Source: Narthecium ossifragum (taxonomy: Eukaryota; Streptophyta; Magnoliopsida; Dioscoreales; Nartheciaceae). From it: a stretch of DNA of 64,000 bases. The stretch lies in NCBI GenBank assembly GCA_963920575.1, contig OY986971.1, positions 19,644,492-19,708,491 of the forward strand, written 5' to 3'. Shown here piece after piece: positions 1 to 11,272 of the stretch. The notes beneath the pieces were generated by a model that was given only the letters and a program-made list of their open reading frames with translations, made no database searches and was not told the DNA's origin. Position numbers and translations under genes: made by a program. Position 1 is the stretch's first letter, and every line of letters begins with the position of its first letter.

Positions 1-2678
1 CGACTTTGCATAGACTATAGGTGGCTCAACAGGGTGACGGTGAAGAACATGTATTCGATGCCGCGGATCGATGACCTGTTTGACCAGTTGAGAGGATCTT
101 CAGTGTTCTCGAAGATCGACCTCCGCACCGGCTACCACCAGTTGAGGGTTCGGGATTGCGACATCCCGAAGACGACTTTTGGGACTCGGTACGGCCTGTA
201 CGAGTTCGTGGTGATGCCGTTTGGGCTGACGAACGCACCAGCAGCGTTGATGGATCTCATGCAGAGGATCTTCCGGCCTTTCCTAGACGAGTTCGTGGTG
301 GTGTTCGTCGACGACATCCTTATCTACTCCCGGTCAGAGGCGGAGCACGAGCGACACTTGGCGACAGTGTTGCAGCTACTTCGGGAGCATCGGCTTTATG
401 CCAAGGCTTTCAAGTGCGAGTTCTGGCTTGCACAGGTGGGATTCCTTGGACACGTGGTGTCGGCAGCAGGGATCTCAGTTGACCCGGCCAAGGTCGAGGC
501 AGTGGTACAGTGGCAGAGACCGAGAACAGTGTTTGAGGTCCGTAGTTTCTTAGGCCTGGCGGGTTACTACAGACGGTTCGTGCGGGACTTCTCCAAGGTT
601 GCCGGACCGTTGACCAGACTGACACAGAAGGCCGTCCCGTTCGTGTGGGATGATGCTTGTGAGCGAGCCTTCGTGGAGCTGAGGACGAGATTGACCAGTG
701 CGCCAGTGCTGATCGTCCTCGAGCGAGGTGTTGGTTACAATGTTTACTGTGACGCCAGTGGAGAGGGTTTGGGGTGTGTCCTCAAGCAGGAGGGCCACGT
801 AGTTTCCTATGGTTCTCGCCAGCTGAAGAACCATGAGAGGAACTACCCGACCCATGACTTGGAGCTAGCAGCGGTGGTCTTCGCCCTGAAGACCTGGCGG
901 CATTATCTCTATGGCGAGAAGTTCTCAGTCTTCTCAGACCATAAGAGTTTGAGGCACGTTTTCACCCAACGTGACCTCAACCTGAGGCAACGACGCTGGA
1001 TGGAGCTACTGGTGGACTACGACTTTGCGTTGCATTACCATCCTGGTAAGGCCAACGTCGTAGCAGACGCGCTGAGCAGACAGGTGAGAGACACCAGAGC
1101 AGCAGTTGCAGGGTTGTCAGCGCGGCAGTGGCAGGCTCTAGAGACGGCGGGCCAGTTTGGGCTCGAGTTCGAGGATCAGGGATCCAGCAGTTTTCTCTAT
1201 GCAGTGCAGAGTATGCCAGCAGTCTTAGCCAGAGTGTTAGAGGCACAGCACAGTGACCCAGAGCTCGAGGAGTTACGCACAGCAGCGGGCACGGAGGGCG
1301 CAGATGGAGACTGGACAGTATCGTCAGACGGAGGGCTACGGCTCCGAGGCAGAGTAGCGGTTCCAACAGATCCAGTTCTTCGAGACGACGTCCTACGAGA
1401 GTTCCACCACTCTCGCTTTGCAGTTCATCCCGGCGGCACCAAGATGTACCAGGATCTTCGGCGACAGTTCTGGTGGCGCGGGATGAAGAGAGCAGTGACG
1501 GAGTTCGTATCGCGCTGCCTTACCTGTCAGAAGGTCAAGGCAGAGCACCAGCGGACTCCGGGGTTACTTCAGCCGCTTCCACTAGCTGAGTGGAAGTGGG
1601 AGCACATCACGATGGACTTCGTGACCTTGCTAACGAGATCTCTTAGGGGGAATGACGCGATTTGGGTCATCGTTGATCGATTGACCAAATCGGCGCACTT
1701 CCTGCCTATGCGGGTGACAGACTCGACGGACAGGTTGGGTAGCTTGTACGTCAGAGAGGTGGTCAGACTGCACGGAGTTTCAGTTTCTATCGTGTCAGAC
1801 CGTGACCCCAGGTTCACCAGCAGGTTTTGGCGTGACTTTCAGGAGGCAGTTGGCACACTCCTGACTTTCAGTACGGCATCCATCCGCAGACAGACGGGCA
1901 GTCAAAGCGGACGATCCAGATCATAGAGGACATGCGGAGAGCATGTGTCCTCGATGTAGGAGGCAACTAGGAGGAGCACGTTCCCTTGGTGGAGTTCGCC
2001 TACAACAACAGCTACCAGTCCAGTCTTGGAGTAGCGCCTTTCGAGGCGTTGTACGGTAGGCTGTGTCGTTCCCCAGTGTGCTGGACAGAGGTTGGAGAGG
2101 CTTCATTCACCGGTCCAGACATCATCAGGCGGTCGTCAGAGAGGTTGGTACAGATCAGGCAGAGGCTTCTGACGGCTCAGAGCCGGCAGAAGAGTTATGC
2201 AGATCAGAGCCGACGACCGTTGGAGTTTGAAGTCGGCGACCGAGTGTTCTTGCGAGCGTCACCGTACAGAGGTTCTGTCAGGTTTGGCAGAGGTGGCAAA
2301 TTGGCGCCGATGTTTGTCGGGCCGTTTGAGATCTTAGAGAGGGTCAGCGAGGTAGCTTACCGCCTGGATCTTCCTCAGCATATGTCTGTTGTGCATCCGA
2401 CTTTCCATGTGTCGATGCTGAGGAAGTATCACCCAGGCCCGTCTCATGCCATCAGGGTGGATGACATTGAGCTTGAGGCAGACGTGAGCTTTGTTGAGCA
2501 GCCGGTTCAAGTACTTGACCGGAGGGATCAGGTCTTGCGGGGCAAGACGATTCCCTTGGTCAAGGTGCTGTGGAGGCACAGAGGCACCGAGGAGGTCACT
2601 TGGGAGCGCGAGGCGCGCATGCGGCAGGAGTTTCCGCAGTTGTTTTCTTCTCCAGACACTTCTTGTCATGTCCTCTAG
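1..2678 (+). pseudogene. pol: Gypsy pol polyprotein (RT-RNase H-integrase-chromodomain), broken
   Basis: Frame 1 is open from the first base. The reverse transcriptase has FVDDILIYS (about nt 304-330). RNase H follows with YCDASGEG and SDHKSLRH, then DALSR. The integrase HHCC zinc finger lies at about nt 1405-1530 (ending CLTC), and core motifs MDFVTLL and SDRDPRF are visible. Around nt 1880 a one-base loss shifts the frame and the first ORF stops at 1926. In the restored frame a TAG near 1968-1970 replaces an expected Trp codon, after which integrase continues (1986-2678) to the chromodomain-like tail and a TAG at 2676-2678. The enzymes would copy retrotransposon RNA into DNA and insert it. 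This copy cannot make an intact integrase. Confidence 0.9.
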
Positions 2679-2737
2679 TGTAGCTGTTTTATTGTTCCGA
2701 GCCCTACCCATATCGAATCTCGGGACGAGATTTCCTT

Positions 2738-2751
2738 TAAGGGTAATAGGA
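2738..2751 (+). other. Polypurine tract next to the 3' LTR
   Basis: A purine-rich stretch (AAGGGTAATAGGA) directly precedes the TGTG start of the LTR, where the plus-strand primer of an LTR element is expected. It is interrupted by two T residues, so it is a weak match. Confidence 0.5.
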
Positions 2752-2959
2752 TGTGAGGACCTGCCCCTCTATCCCTGTGGCTCGTTGTAGACCGTAAGGG
2801 CAATTTGGTAAATTGCGCCTTGTTGGTTTGTTTCATACCCGCGTGTGCACACACTGACCTTGTCTGTGTTCGTGTTTGTTTAGAATGGCTAGGTGAACCC
2901 GAGATCGGAAGATCTGAGCTTGGGCTTGTGTTTTGGCCGAAGTTTGCCTTTCTGAGTAA

Positions 2960-3080
2960 AGGAGATCGATCTGGATGGCTAGGGAGATTGATCTGGATTG
3001 CAAAGGAGATCGATCTGGATTTCAAAGAGATCAATCTGGATTGCAAAGGAGATCGATCTCACATGCCTTGGAGATCGATC
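2960..3080. repeat. GATCGATC palindrome array in the Tekay LTR
   Basis: About seven units, spaced roughly 15-20 bp, carry the core AGATCGATCT with a GGAT or CACA side. Two units read GATCAATC or GATTGATC, the change expected from CpG deamination. The array lies about 210 bp into the LTR, in the presumed U3. Confidence 0.85.
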
Positions 3081-4022
3081 ATGCTCGAGTCGGTGTTTTC
3101 TTTCTCTTTCGCGAGGACGGCCGTCGGCCGTCGCTCTCCCCTGTCAGAGAGGGAAGACTTCCCCTCCCTTTCCCCCAGCTTTTCCCCGTTTTCCCGGCTT
3201 TCTCCAGGCTTTTCCTTCCTTTTCTTTCCTTCCCTTCCCTTCTCTTCTTCTTCCTTCCTTCTCTCTTTCCCGCGGTGCTCTGTTTTCTTCCCTTTACCGC
3301 CGGCGAGCTTCATCTCCTCCGTTCTCCCTCCTCCGGCCATCTTTTTCGGCGTTCTAAGGCTCGTTGGATTCGTGACAACAAGAGGAAGATCCCTGAAGTG
3401 GTTTGGAGAATTTTTGGTGATCAAATCGCGGGGAATCAGCCGAGGAAAGCGCAGCTAGGTAAGGTTATACCTACTGTGTTCTTTTCGGGTTTTCTTGAGA
3501 TCTAGCCGTTGGATCTTGTTGACCATTGCTTTGCTGGATTTCTTATGCCTTGTAGAATAACTGATTTAAGTTTCATGTTAATCAGTTGAGATTTGAGTAG
3601 GTTTTATGCAAGATTAGTCTCGGATTTCTCGTTTTCTGCTGTTCTTGAGAAACAGCCGGCTTGCGGCGAGTTTTTTGGGCGGTGAGTACATGATCTTGGC
3701 TTTTGAAAAACATAAGCGTTGTAGGTCTACTGGTTACCTTTCCATTCCATCTTGTTTCTTATTTTTCCGATTTATGTACGATTTCTTATAAATTGTTTGA
3801 TGGAGGGCTGCGTTGCAGCAATTAATGGGTAAGTTAGTTTGATTAACGATTTTGATTAGCGTTTTCCCGTTAATCCAACCGTTGGAGGATTATGATTTTT
3901 GGATATGATGATTCTGGTTTATACACCTACGGGTGACTAAGTTGGATCTTGAATCCGACATCGTTTGGACGTCGGATCGACGGGATCAATTAGCCCCTAA
4001 GTAGAAGCTTTGGGTGTTTTTG

Positions 4023-4058
4023 AATATAATATTATATTTCGGAATATAATATTATATT
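4023..4058. repeat. Duplicated 16-bp AT palindrome
   Basis: AATATAATATTATATT is its own reverse complement and occurs twice, at 4023-4038 and 4043-4058, separated by TCGG. Confidence 0.9.
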
Positions 4059-5174
4059 GTGTTTTGTTCATCATCGTTTTCGGGGTTGCTTCCCGTTGCA
4101 GGAGTTCGCGGGCGACGGTCGCGGTACCGTCGTAATGCCGGGACCCGTTGCGGATCGGCTGGCAGCGGTTGGTAGTACCGCTGCAGCGATCCAGTAGACT
4201 TATATGATGCTTGACATACTGTTGCATGCTTTGCTTCTTATCTGTGTATGTCATAGCATGCATCGTTGCCTTGTGCATTAGTTGCATTGGTTAAGGCGTG
4301 GGTGATCTTTGGGTCGCCGTCCCGAGGCTGGAAGCTCGGACTTAGCCCTAGGACCGGGGTTGGGCTGTTAGGACCCGGTTTGAATTGTGGTGTCCAGTCC
4401 ATTCGATGATAGGCTTAGATGACTGACGCACTTGTTCTTGATGATTGTAGAGGTCGTGTCGGCCTCGACTTGGATCTGAGGTGTAGCCGGTGTCCGGTTC
4501 TTCTTAAAACTCTTGAGTAGAGGATTTGCCTACTCAGTGGTGTCTCTTCCCACCAAATAGTGTTCAGTGTCCTGTTGAGAGTTAGCAGTGTTGTTTCCTG
4601 CTACTGAGTGTGACCTGACATGTGACCAGCCCGGCTGGAAGACCATGATCGTGGGCCTCAGGGACACGCGGTGGGGTTATGGGACCCCTGTATACACCCA
4701 GATTCCACTTGAGGGCGACACTGTTGCGATTCCCTCTTCCTTCTGTGTGTCGTAGTGTAGATCCCTACTGAGCTTAGTGCTCACTCCTACCCGGGCTGCG
4801 TTTTGCAGGTGCAGGCGTCAGTTCTTCCTCTGTGGCCCCTACCGGGCAGTTGGACGGCGGTGCGGCGGCGCCTGGTGGCTTTTCAGAGGTGGCGATATTT
4901 ACTGCTTTTACCCTTATGTTAGTTAGTCTCCTACGGGAGTGATGTTGTACTTTGAATCTTCCCCTCTCCGAGGATTTGTATATATTAACACTTGAGTTTT
5001 TAATCTGAGGTTCGAGGTTTTGCTAATTAATATTGTTTTAATTGAGGGTGTTTTGGTGATTTGCTAGGGAGACCAATAGGTTAGAGGGAACCCTCGTCGT
5101 TCTTTTTCCGCGTTGGTTAGGTTCCGGTTCACGTCGCCCGGCCCCGTTGGGCTTTCGCGGATCGGGGCGCGACA

Positions 5175-5379
5175 AGAGGAGCCCAACAGTTTGAAGCACT
5201 TATCTAAGTCCCAACTAGATAGATCCACACTCACCTATTGGAGCAGCTGAGACCACAGCTCTCGCACGAAGCTACAAGAGAAGAGAAGGTGTTCAGGTGT
5301 TTCTTCTTCACTAGAACAGTTTGGGCATGCCTTCTCACTGATCAGACTTGGGGCCCACAAGGACGCCAAAGCGGGGAGT
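5175..5379 (-). pseudogene. LINE1 fragment: zinc-binding region after the reverse transcriptase
   Basis: Read on the minus strand this gives LPALASLWAPSLISEKACPN followed by C..E...HLLFSCSF, the zf-RVT motif that ends ORF2 of plant LINEs. It ends with a stop just before the Tekay LTR. The same frame continues on the other side of the solo LTR 5380-6820 (duplicated GGAGT at 5375-5379 and 6821-6825), so the two pieces were one element before that insertion. Confidence 0.85.
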
Positions 5380-6820
5380 TGATCTCTCACAAACGTTGTC
5401 GTTAAAACGTTATAAATTCAATCAAATATAAATTTATAATCCTTATTCAATCACTAAACTACTAGGTAGGATAGCGGTGAAGTCGAGAGTCGATCCACGG
5501 GGAAAACGTTGGAAATCAAAATCAATTCTCAAAACCCTAAAACTAAGGAAAATAATCAAAGATAGAATAGAGTTATCTAAACGAATAAGGAAAATAAATA
5601 AAAGGTTGATCAATTTGAATCAATGGATTAGCTACTTAGAAATTACTCAATCCGCCCTATTTTCATTATTAGTCTTCTCTAGTTATCATCTTGTTCCCTT
5701 CTCTCAACATTATGGATCATATGGCTACAAGCTCATATGAATCCCTAAAATAAGATTTATGTTCCTAACAGCATAGCCTATCTTTCTTGGCATAGATTGT
5801 CTTCGGTCATACGATTACTTTAAGTTATACTACTCCTAATGACCTTGGCACAACCTATCTTAGCTTAGCATAGCCTATCTCACTAGCAAACCATAAATCA
5901 CATGAAAACCATCCTATGAATCTCTACAATCAATCACAGAAATCATGTAGGACTGAAAATACGTCAAGGAACTCTGTTCCCTCAACTCTATTAACAATAA
6001 AAAGCAAATTCATAGGATCATGTCTTGAGAAGAATACAAGATTCAAACCAAAGAAGATAGAAAACTATGATAGAGTTTCATGAATAATGCTAAGTACAAT
6101 AACTAGCAACTCATCTTTTGGATGAAAGCCATCAGGTTGGAATAGGAAGCTGTCACCGTCCACATCCTCTCCGTCTTCTTCTTCCTCCTCCAAAGATTGT
6201 CAAAAAGATGCTTATTTTCGGCCAGCCAACACCTTCTTATAGGTGTATTTCCGGAATTAGGGTTTTGGGTTGAGTTGGACCTCTAGTGCAACTCGGATTT
6301 CCTAGTTTAATTCTGACAGCCTCTTCCGGTCGCGACTGGGTTCAACCCGTCCAGAATTTGGACATGTACTAAACATAAAAGATGTACATTAGGAAGCCTT
6401 CTCTCATGTTCCGAAAATTTCATATTATTTGGACTTATCTGAAATATTTGGAGAATATTCTCCTGAGCATTGATGGGCCAGTTTTTCAGTAGCTATATAT
6501 CTTTATCTTCTTTAAAACTGGTATTAAACTATCCGGCGTCTCGCCAAATGTCCAACATGAAAGTTGTAGGTCTTGAAGTCTTCTGCAACGGTCTAAATTT
6601 TCAGAATATTTGGACTTATAGAGAATATATAGAGAATATTCTCTTGACATGCGACGAAACAGTCTTTATCACATAAATTCATCCTTTAGTTGAAATTCTT
6701 ATATTTCTTCTCAAATCATGATTACAGCTGAAATTAACTAACAAACTATTAAATACAACTACTCTAGACCTAACAAAGGTAATTTAAGGGGTTTGATTAT
6801 GAATAATTAGTGACTTATCA
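5380..6820 (-). mobile_element. Solo LTR (Gypsy type) inside LINE1
   Basis: A 1.44-kb LTR in minus orientation. On the plus strand it begins TGATCTCTCAC and ends GACTTATCA, with the 5-bp target duplication GGAGT on both sides (5375-5379, 6821-6825). It holds no coding domain. A short ORF at 5477-5740 is LTR sequence; its GTCGAGAGTCGATCCACGGG part matches the conserved end region of the Athila-type LTRs elsewhere in the window. It represents an element lost by LTR-LTR recombination. Unlike most LTRs here it has no TCGA palindrome array. Confidence 0.9.
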
Positions 6821-8955
6821 GGAGTTTCCCATGCGTCAAATCCCAAAAAAAGAGGCACGGCCGGGGTCCAGCGTGAACCTTCCATATGCTCCACCACCAT
6901 ATATCAAAGGCTTCCTTCTAGCTGTCCCGAGCATCAAGATTCTCCATGAAGGAATAACATGACGATGTGGTCATCCTCCTCTCTGTGTTCCACATCCATT
7001 GTGGCTAGTCCATCTCCCCCACCGTGTTAGAGAGAATATGAGATGCAAGATCTGGGTCAAAGAATTCCTTAAGATAATCAGGCCTCCAAGCTCCCTCAAG
7101 AGTCAGGGGACGTCTTTAACCTCCAAGCTTTCCAATTCCTCATAGTCACTAAGTAGCCATGGAAGACGGCTAATTGGGCCATCCTCCAGCCACCAGTCAT
7201 TTAGCACTCGAAGAGAACTCCCCTTCCCAGGCGACCAACGGATCCCTAGTTGCAGTTGCGCTGAAGCCGCGTAGGTAGAACGCCAAAGAGGGAAGCACCT
7301 GGCCAAAGCCTTGGGCTATGGCAAAGCACCCTGCCATAGCAATTGAACCCACATGGACCACTGCTCCTCTAGCAGATACGCAGCTCACCTCATACGTAAG
7401 GCATCTTGCCAGCGGATTCTTAATCCTGAGACCACTAGAAGCTTTGTGCTTGCAGACCTTGTTCCAAACCACTGTAGAACCTTCACCTCTTCTTCCACGC
7501 CATAGGAACTTGCGAATTGGGGCTTCTATCTTCTTCAGAACAATGCACGGCACCTGGAACATCATCACGTAAAAGACAGGTAAGCTTTGTAAGATGGATT
7601 GCACAAGGACCACCCTACCCGCATCTGCCATCAGAATAGCTTCCTAGGAAGATAATCGTATCTGTATCGCCTCCAAGAGTGCATAAAACTCCGAGCTAGG
7701 ATGCATTTGGAATCCAGAGGAATTCTCAAGTATCACCAAGGCCCAATCTTTTCCTCCATACCTATTTGAGCAGAGAGGCGACGACGGCGTCGAGACGATG
7801 TAGAGGGCGAGAACTTCACGCTGAACTTCATCACGTTCATCTCAAGACCGGACAAGAGGCAATATCTCCTAAGCACATTCAACAATTTGAGCACCTCTTC
7901 AGTCTTCGCCAAGGAGAAGAAGAAACAATCATATGCATAAAGCTGATGATTGACCCAGAATTCATCTTGACAATACTTTACTCCCTCCAGGGCAAAGAGT
8001 AGTTGTCTGAGAAGTCATAATAGGAGCTCCAACACCATAATAAAGAGGTACAATGAGAGGGGGTCTCCCTGGCAAAGACCCCTCCGTGATGGAAAATTCC
8101 CACAGAGCCTTCCATTAAGGATCAAGGACAAATTGGGTGACAATACGCATTCCATGATCTAGCGTACCCATTGCTATGAGAAGTCCATCTAAAGAAGAAC
8201 CCTCTTCAAGAAAGCCTAACTGATTGGGTCATATGCGGACCTCAGATCAATCTTCACCGATATCAAGGCCCTATCCTTCGGAGCAGCTTTCAATGTAAGC
8301 ATCAGCTCTTGAGCGGCACCAAAGTTGTCGAAGATTGAACGTCTAGAGACGAAGGCCGACTGCTCCGGGCTAGTGAGACCATTCAGATGAGGCTTGAGTC
8401 TGTTAACTAGAATAGTTGAAATTAACTTGTAGCAGACGTTGCACAAGCTAATGGGCCTAAAGTCCTTCACCCTTCTCGGATTCTGAATCTTAGGGATGAA
8501 AGATATGAACATATCATTCCAGCCTGGTGGCAAAACACTTGTCTGAAAAAAGTCTTGATAAGCCCCAAAACATCCGTACCGACTATATCCCAATGTGTGA
8601 TGAAAGACTCAGCAGTGAGTCCATCTGCCATGGGACATTTGTTTTATCCCAACAACATTAAATTCTGCTTAATCTCCTCATTTGATACCTCTCGAAGTAG
8701 ATCTAGTTGATGCTCCTACTGAAGCTTTGGCAAGTCTGGAAGTGGGATGGAACGACTAGCAGGTCTCCGTCTCCATACATCCTTGAAGAAATCTAGAAAA
8801 GTTCTCCCAATGTCATGTTGCAACTCCATCAGCACCCCGTTGGGATTGAAGATTTCAAAAACATGAGATCTAATTCCTTTAGATCAGCATCGGTGATGAA
8901 AATATCTAGTATTTCGGTTGCCCTCCATTAGCTAGGTTCAACGTCCACGTTGCGC
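6821..8955 (-). pseudogene. LINE1 ORF2 reverse transcriptase part, degenerate
   Basis: Minus-strand reading, 5' to 3': GNRNTRYFHHRC (about 8930), EVSNEEIKQNLMLLG, then RT with FRPISLCNVCYKLISTILVN (8216-8593), KIDLRSAYD, RRGLCQGDPLS (about 8080) and LYAYDCFFFSL (about 7925). The last is the catalytic YADD box with the second D-position base changed (GAT to TAT), so the polymerase site is lost. After this come EAPIRKFLWRG and the post-RT region to about 7100, and a stretch near 7150-7300. Frameshifts and stops break it repeatedly. The protein would have made cDNA directly at a nicked chromosome site. It is a fossil copy that serves as the oldest landing platform of this region. Confidence 0.9.
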
Positions 8956-9905
8956 CAAATGGATGTCATGCTGTGAAATATTTCCAACATATTGGTTCTC
9001 TAAAGAGGGTTCTATTTCCGTCATCACCGTTCATAACGTTCTCCCATCCTCCCAGAGGCTGGGATGGGTCGAGCTTCATCCAACGGTGCAGATCATGCCA
9101 AGTCATTAGGAGCTTACACAACCCATTTCAAGCCGTGAGAACACTGAGCCGGCTAGAATCTCTAAGATCTACTCTCTCGCGTTGCCCCATCTCCCCCGTC
9201 GCCGCGTTTCTTCCCCGTCGATGCCCCTCATCTCGCCGCAACTCCTCCACCACCCCATATGTCCTCCTCGTCGTGGCCGCAACTCCTCCATCACATCTCC
9301 TCATCGTCGCCGCCCCATCATCTTCTCCATCTCCTCTCCGTCGTCGCCGGCAATTCCTCCATCGCCGCTGCCGCATCTCCTCCTCGTCATGTCGGCTGCA
9401 ACTCGTGGCATAAAGTAAAAGTGGTGTAAAGAATGGCTTAGCAAATTAAGGGTAAGCTGGTGAGGCTTGTTCCCGAGTATGGTCCCCCACCATGTTTCTT
9501 TGAATTCTTGGGCTTCCTGAACAGCAGATCCCAGCTATAAGTATTGCATTAGCTAATGTTTTATGGAGAGGTACCACTCGTATGTTTGGAGCTTAATGGA
9601 TAAGAGATGTCACTCATCCATTCACTCCCTGTCGCGCCATCATTTATGGAAGATGATTTTTCTTTTTTTCCATCATTTGTGTGGGAATTAAAGGGTTAAT
9701 TAGTGGTAGGGACAATGCAATCATTGTGGGTTCATTTTGCAGTCATAATCATCATTTGAGTTTAAGTTTGCGATGCCAATTGTTACTTGAGTTGTGATTC
9801 AAATTTGAGTTCGTGCATTCTATACCGGTTGAGTTTTTAGTGAATTCATCTTCACCATTTTTATCTAGCACCTAATGAACTTTGCTTCAATCTAGGATTA
9901 GATAA
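8956..9905. other. No gene seen: left part of the insert that splits LINE1
   Basis: LINE1 coding similarity stops at about 8955. From 9170 to 9420 the plus strand is C/T-rich with many TCGCCG and CTCCTC repeats, which produces ORFs on both strands that look like serine, arginine and proline runs; I take these as composition artefacts or a 5' leader. From 9420 to 9905 there is AT-rich DNA leading to the first FAR1-like exon. No terminal inverted repeat matching the far side (about 28480) could be found by eye. Confidence 0.5.
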
Positions 9906-10213
9906 TGGCCGCTATTAACGGGGTCAACCCTTACAGGGAAGCGTGGCTTGCTTTACCTTCTTCAAAACAAGAAGGTATTTTACCTCACTTTGAACTTTAA
10001 GTTACGATCATGTGCAACTTTTGAAGTTTATTTTCTACTCTCAGATGAAATTGTATAGGCAGACAATGGGGAAAAAATAAGTGTTTGGATGTTAGAATGG
10101 AGAGACATGGACCACACACTTGATTGGTACCTCCAACATTCAAAGCATATTGGATTTGGCATTCGATGTCAGAGTGGCCATAGGGTACAGGGTAATGCAA
10201 CATGGAAGGATAG
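9906..10213 (+). pseudogene. FAR1/FHY3-like gene, 5' part
   Basis: A possible first exon starts at about 9905 (MAAINGVNPYREAWLALPSS) and ends before a GTATTTTA donor. A second exon, opening after a CTCTCAG acceptor at about 10043, reads HTLDWYLQHSKHIGFGIRCQ and then ends at a Copia insertion. This is the start of the FAR1 DNA-binding domain, which normally covers a WRKY-GCM1-type zinc cluster. The codon broken at 10213 is completed at 14010 on the other side of the Copia element. A TAG upstream in the second exon suggests either decay or a later start. Function in the family: transcription factors derived from Mutator-like transposases, or the transposases themselves. Confidence 0.7.
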
Positions 10214-11208
10214 TGTTAGCCCAGATATTGTTTTGATGATGTCAATATATATTTTGATGATAAAATATCGGTTTAATATTATTATCCCTTAATTTGGAAA
10301 GCATTAAAATCTTATTTAATGAGTTTTTGTACTGACGGTCGATGCGACAGACGATGCATGGATCGACCGTAGGGAATGGCGGTTGATGCGTGGATCGACA
10401 GCGGAAGCTGTTCTTGGGAAAATAGGCTGACGATCGATGTAACGGTCGATGGACCGATCGACCATGACCTATGTGACTTGGCTCGAAGGAGCGACGGTTG
10501 ATCGGTGCATCGACCCTGGGAAGCGGTTTTTGCAACAGAGCCTGACGGACGATGTCACGGTCGATGGGACGATCAACCGTGGCTCAAGGAAAGCCTGGCG
10601 AACGATGTCACGGATGATGCGATGGTCGACCGTGAGCCCAGAAAAGAGCCGTTAAAGAGCCGTTGCAGGAACATAAACTAGCCGTTGGGAGGCTATTTGG
10701 AGGGTTTTGAAGCTCAGCTATAAAAGGAAAGTTGTAACAAACTTCGCTGGGACTTAGAGGGAGCTAAGGGATTTTTGTAATCATATTCTAGCAGGTTTCT
10801 ATCTCTTATTAGTGAGCTAAACCTTTGTAAAACTACTTCAAGTGTGAAGTAAACTTTGAGAGAAATATCCAAGAGAGAGCTTGGAGAGATTATAAGGTCG
10901 CGAAGCACCAGTAAGCTTGGTGGATAGGTTGCCAAGCACCCGGAAGCTTGGTGGACAACTTGTAAGAGGTCTTGCATGTAGTGAAACCTCAAGGAGGACC
11001 TTGAGTGAAGCGGACGTAGGCAATGTTTGCCGAACTACTATAAATCTGGTGCAATCTCTCTATCTCTCATCTCTTATCCTTGTTTTAACATAGATTTTCT
11101 GCTCTTATCATTGCAAGCATATTATTTGATTAGATTCCTCCTACTCAGATTTCCTTAATTGATTTTTTTGTTTAAAGCCTAAGATAAACCCCCCCTCTTA
11201 GAGCTTCA
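10214..11208 (+). repeat. 5' LTR of the gag-only Copia element
   Basis: 995 bp, TGTTAGCC to AGCTTCA. A TCGA-palindrome array occupies 10335-10634 and a TATA box (TATAAAAG) lies at 10719-10726, about 85 bp beyond it. Downstream is the presumed leader with repeats of AAGCTTGGTGGA. Confidence 0.9.
10335..10634. repeat. GGTCGACC-type palindrome array, Copia 5' LTR
   Basis: About fifteen sites of the form CGGTCGAT, GGATCGACCG or GGTCGACCGT, many arranged as facing half-pairs. Compared with the 3' LTR, this copy has about 16 bp more at the left end and lacks a roughly 34-bp unit in the middle. Confidence 0.85.
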
Positions 11209-11210
11209 AT

Positions 11211-11222
11211 TGGTATCAGAGC
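11211..11222 (+). other. Primer-binding site, initiator tRNA-Met
   Basis: TGGTATCAGAGC, two bases after the LTR, is the standard complement of the 3' end of plant initiator tRNA-Met used by Copia elements. Confidence 0.9.
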
Positions 11223-11272
11223 TAGGTCTCTAATTTTGTGGTGTAACAGTCCTTAGAGGATCCTAAATCAAT

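Larger units (their letters stand above)
1..5174 (+). mobile_element. Ty3/gypsy retrotransposon, Tekay-type chromovirus, 3' part
   Basis: The window opens inside the pol gene of an LTR retrotransposon and runs through its 3' LTR. Order RT, RNase H, integrase, chromodomain-like tail, then LTR marks Ty3/gypsy, and the C-terminal segment VLWRHRGTEEVTWERE is typical of chromoviruses such as Tekay/Del. The 5' LTR and gag lie outside the window, so the target-site duplication cannot be checked. A frameshift and a nonsense codon in integrase show that this copy is not autonomous. Its insertion forms the left limit of the LINE1 fragment that follows. Assignment to Tekay rather than another chromovirus clade is by motif recall only. 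Confidence 0.9.
2752..5174 (+). repeat. 3' LTR of the Tekay-type element
   Basis: The LTR begins TGTGAGGACC and ends GGGGCGCGACA, about 2.42 kb, after which LINE1 coding sequence resumes on the minus strand. Related LTRs are found at 35586-37683 (minus strand, TSD-flanked) and 37733-39736, which confirms both borders. Inside are a GATCGATC array (2960-3080), a long pyrimidine-rich tract (about 3150-3290) that may be the leader, and a duplicated 16-bp palindrome (4023-4058). ORFs of up to about 220 codons inside the LTR come from these simple sequences and are not taken as genes. No clear TATA box follows the array in this copy. Confidence 0.9.

Noticed and set aside
2805..3505. Long overlapping ORFs in three frames in the LTR
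   Set aside because: They read through the GATCGATC array and a pyrimidine-rich tract, giving DRSG/SFPS-type repeats with no domain.
5477..5740. ORF of 87 codons
   Set aside because: It lies wholly inside a TSD-bounded solo LTR and contains the conserved LTR end region.
9128..9418. Serine/arginine/proline ORFs on both strands
   Set aside because: Explained by a C/T-rich tract; both strands are open and no motif is seen.
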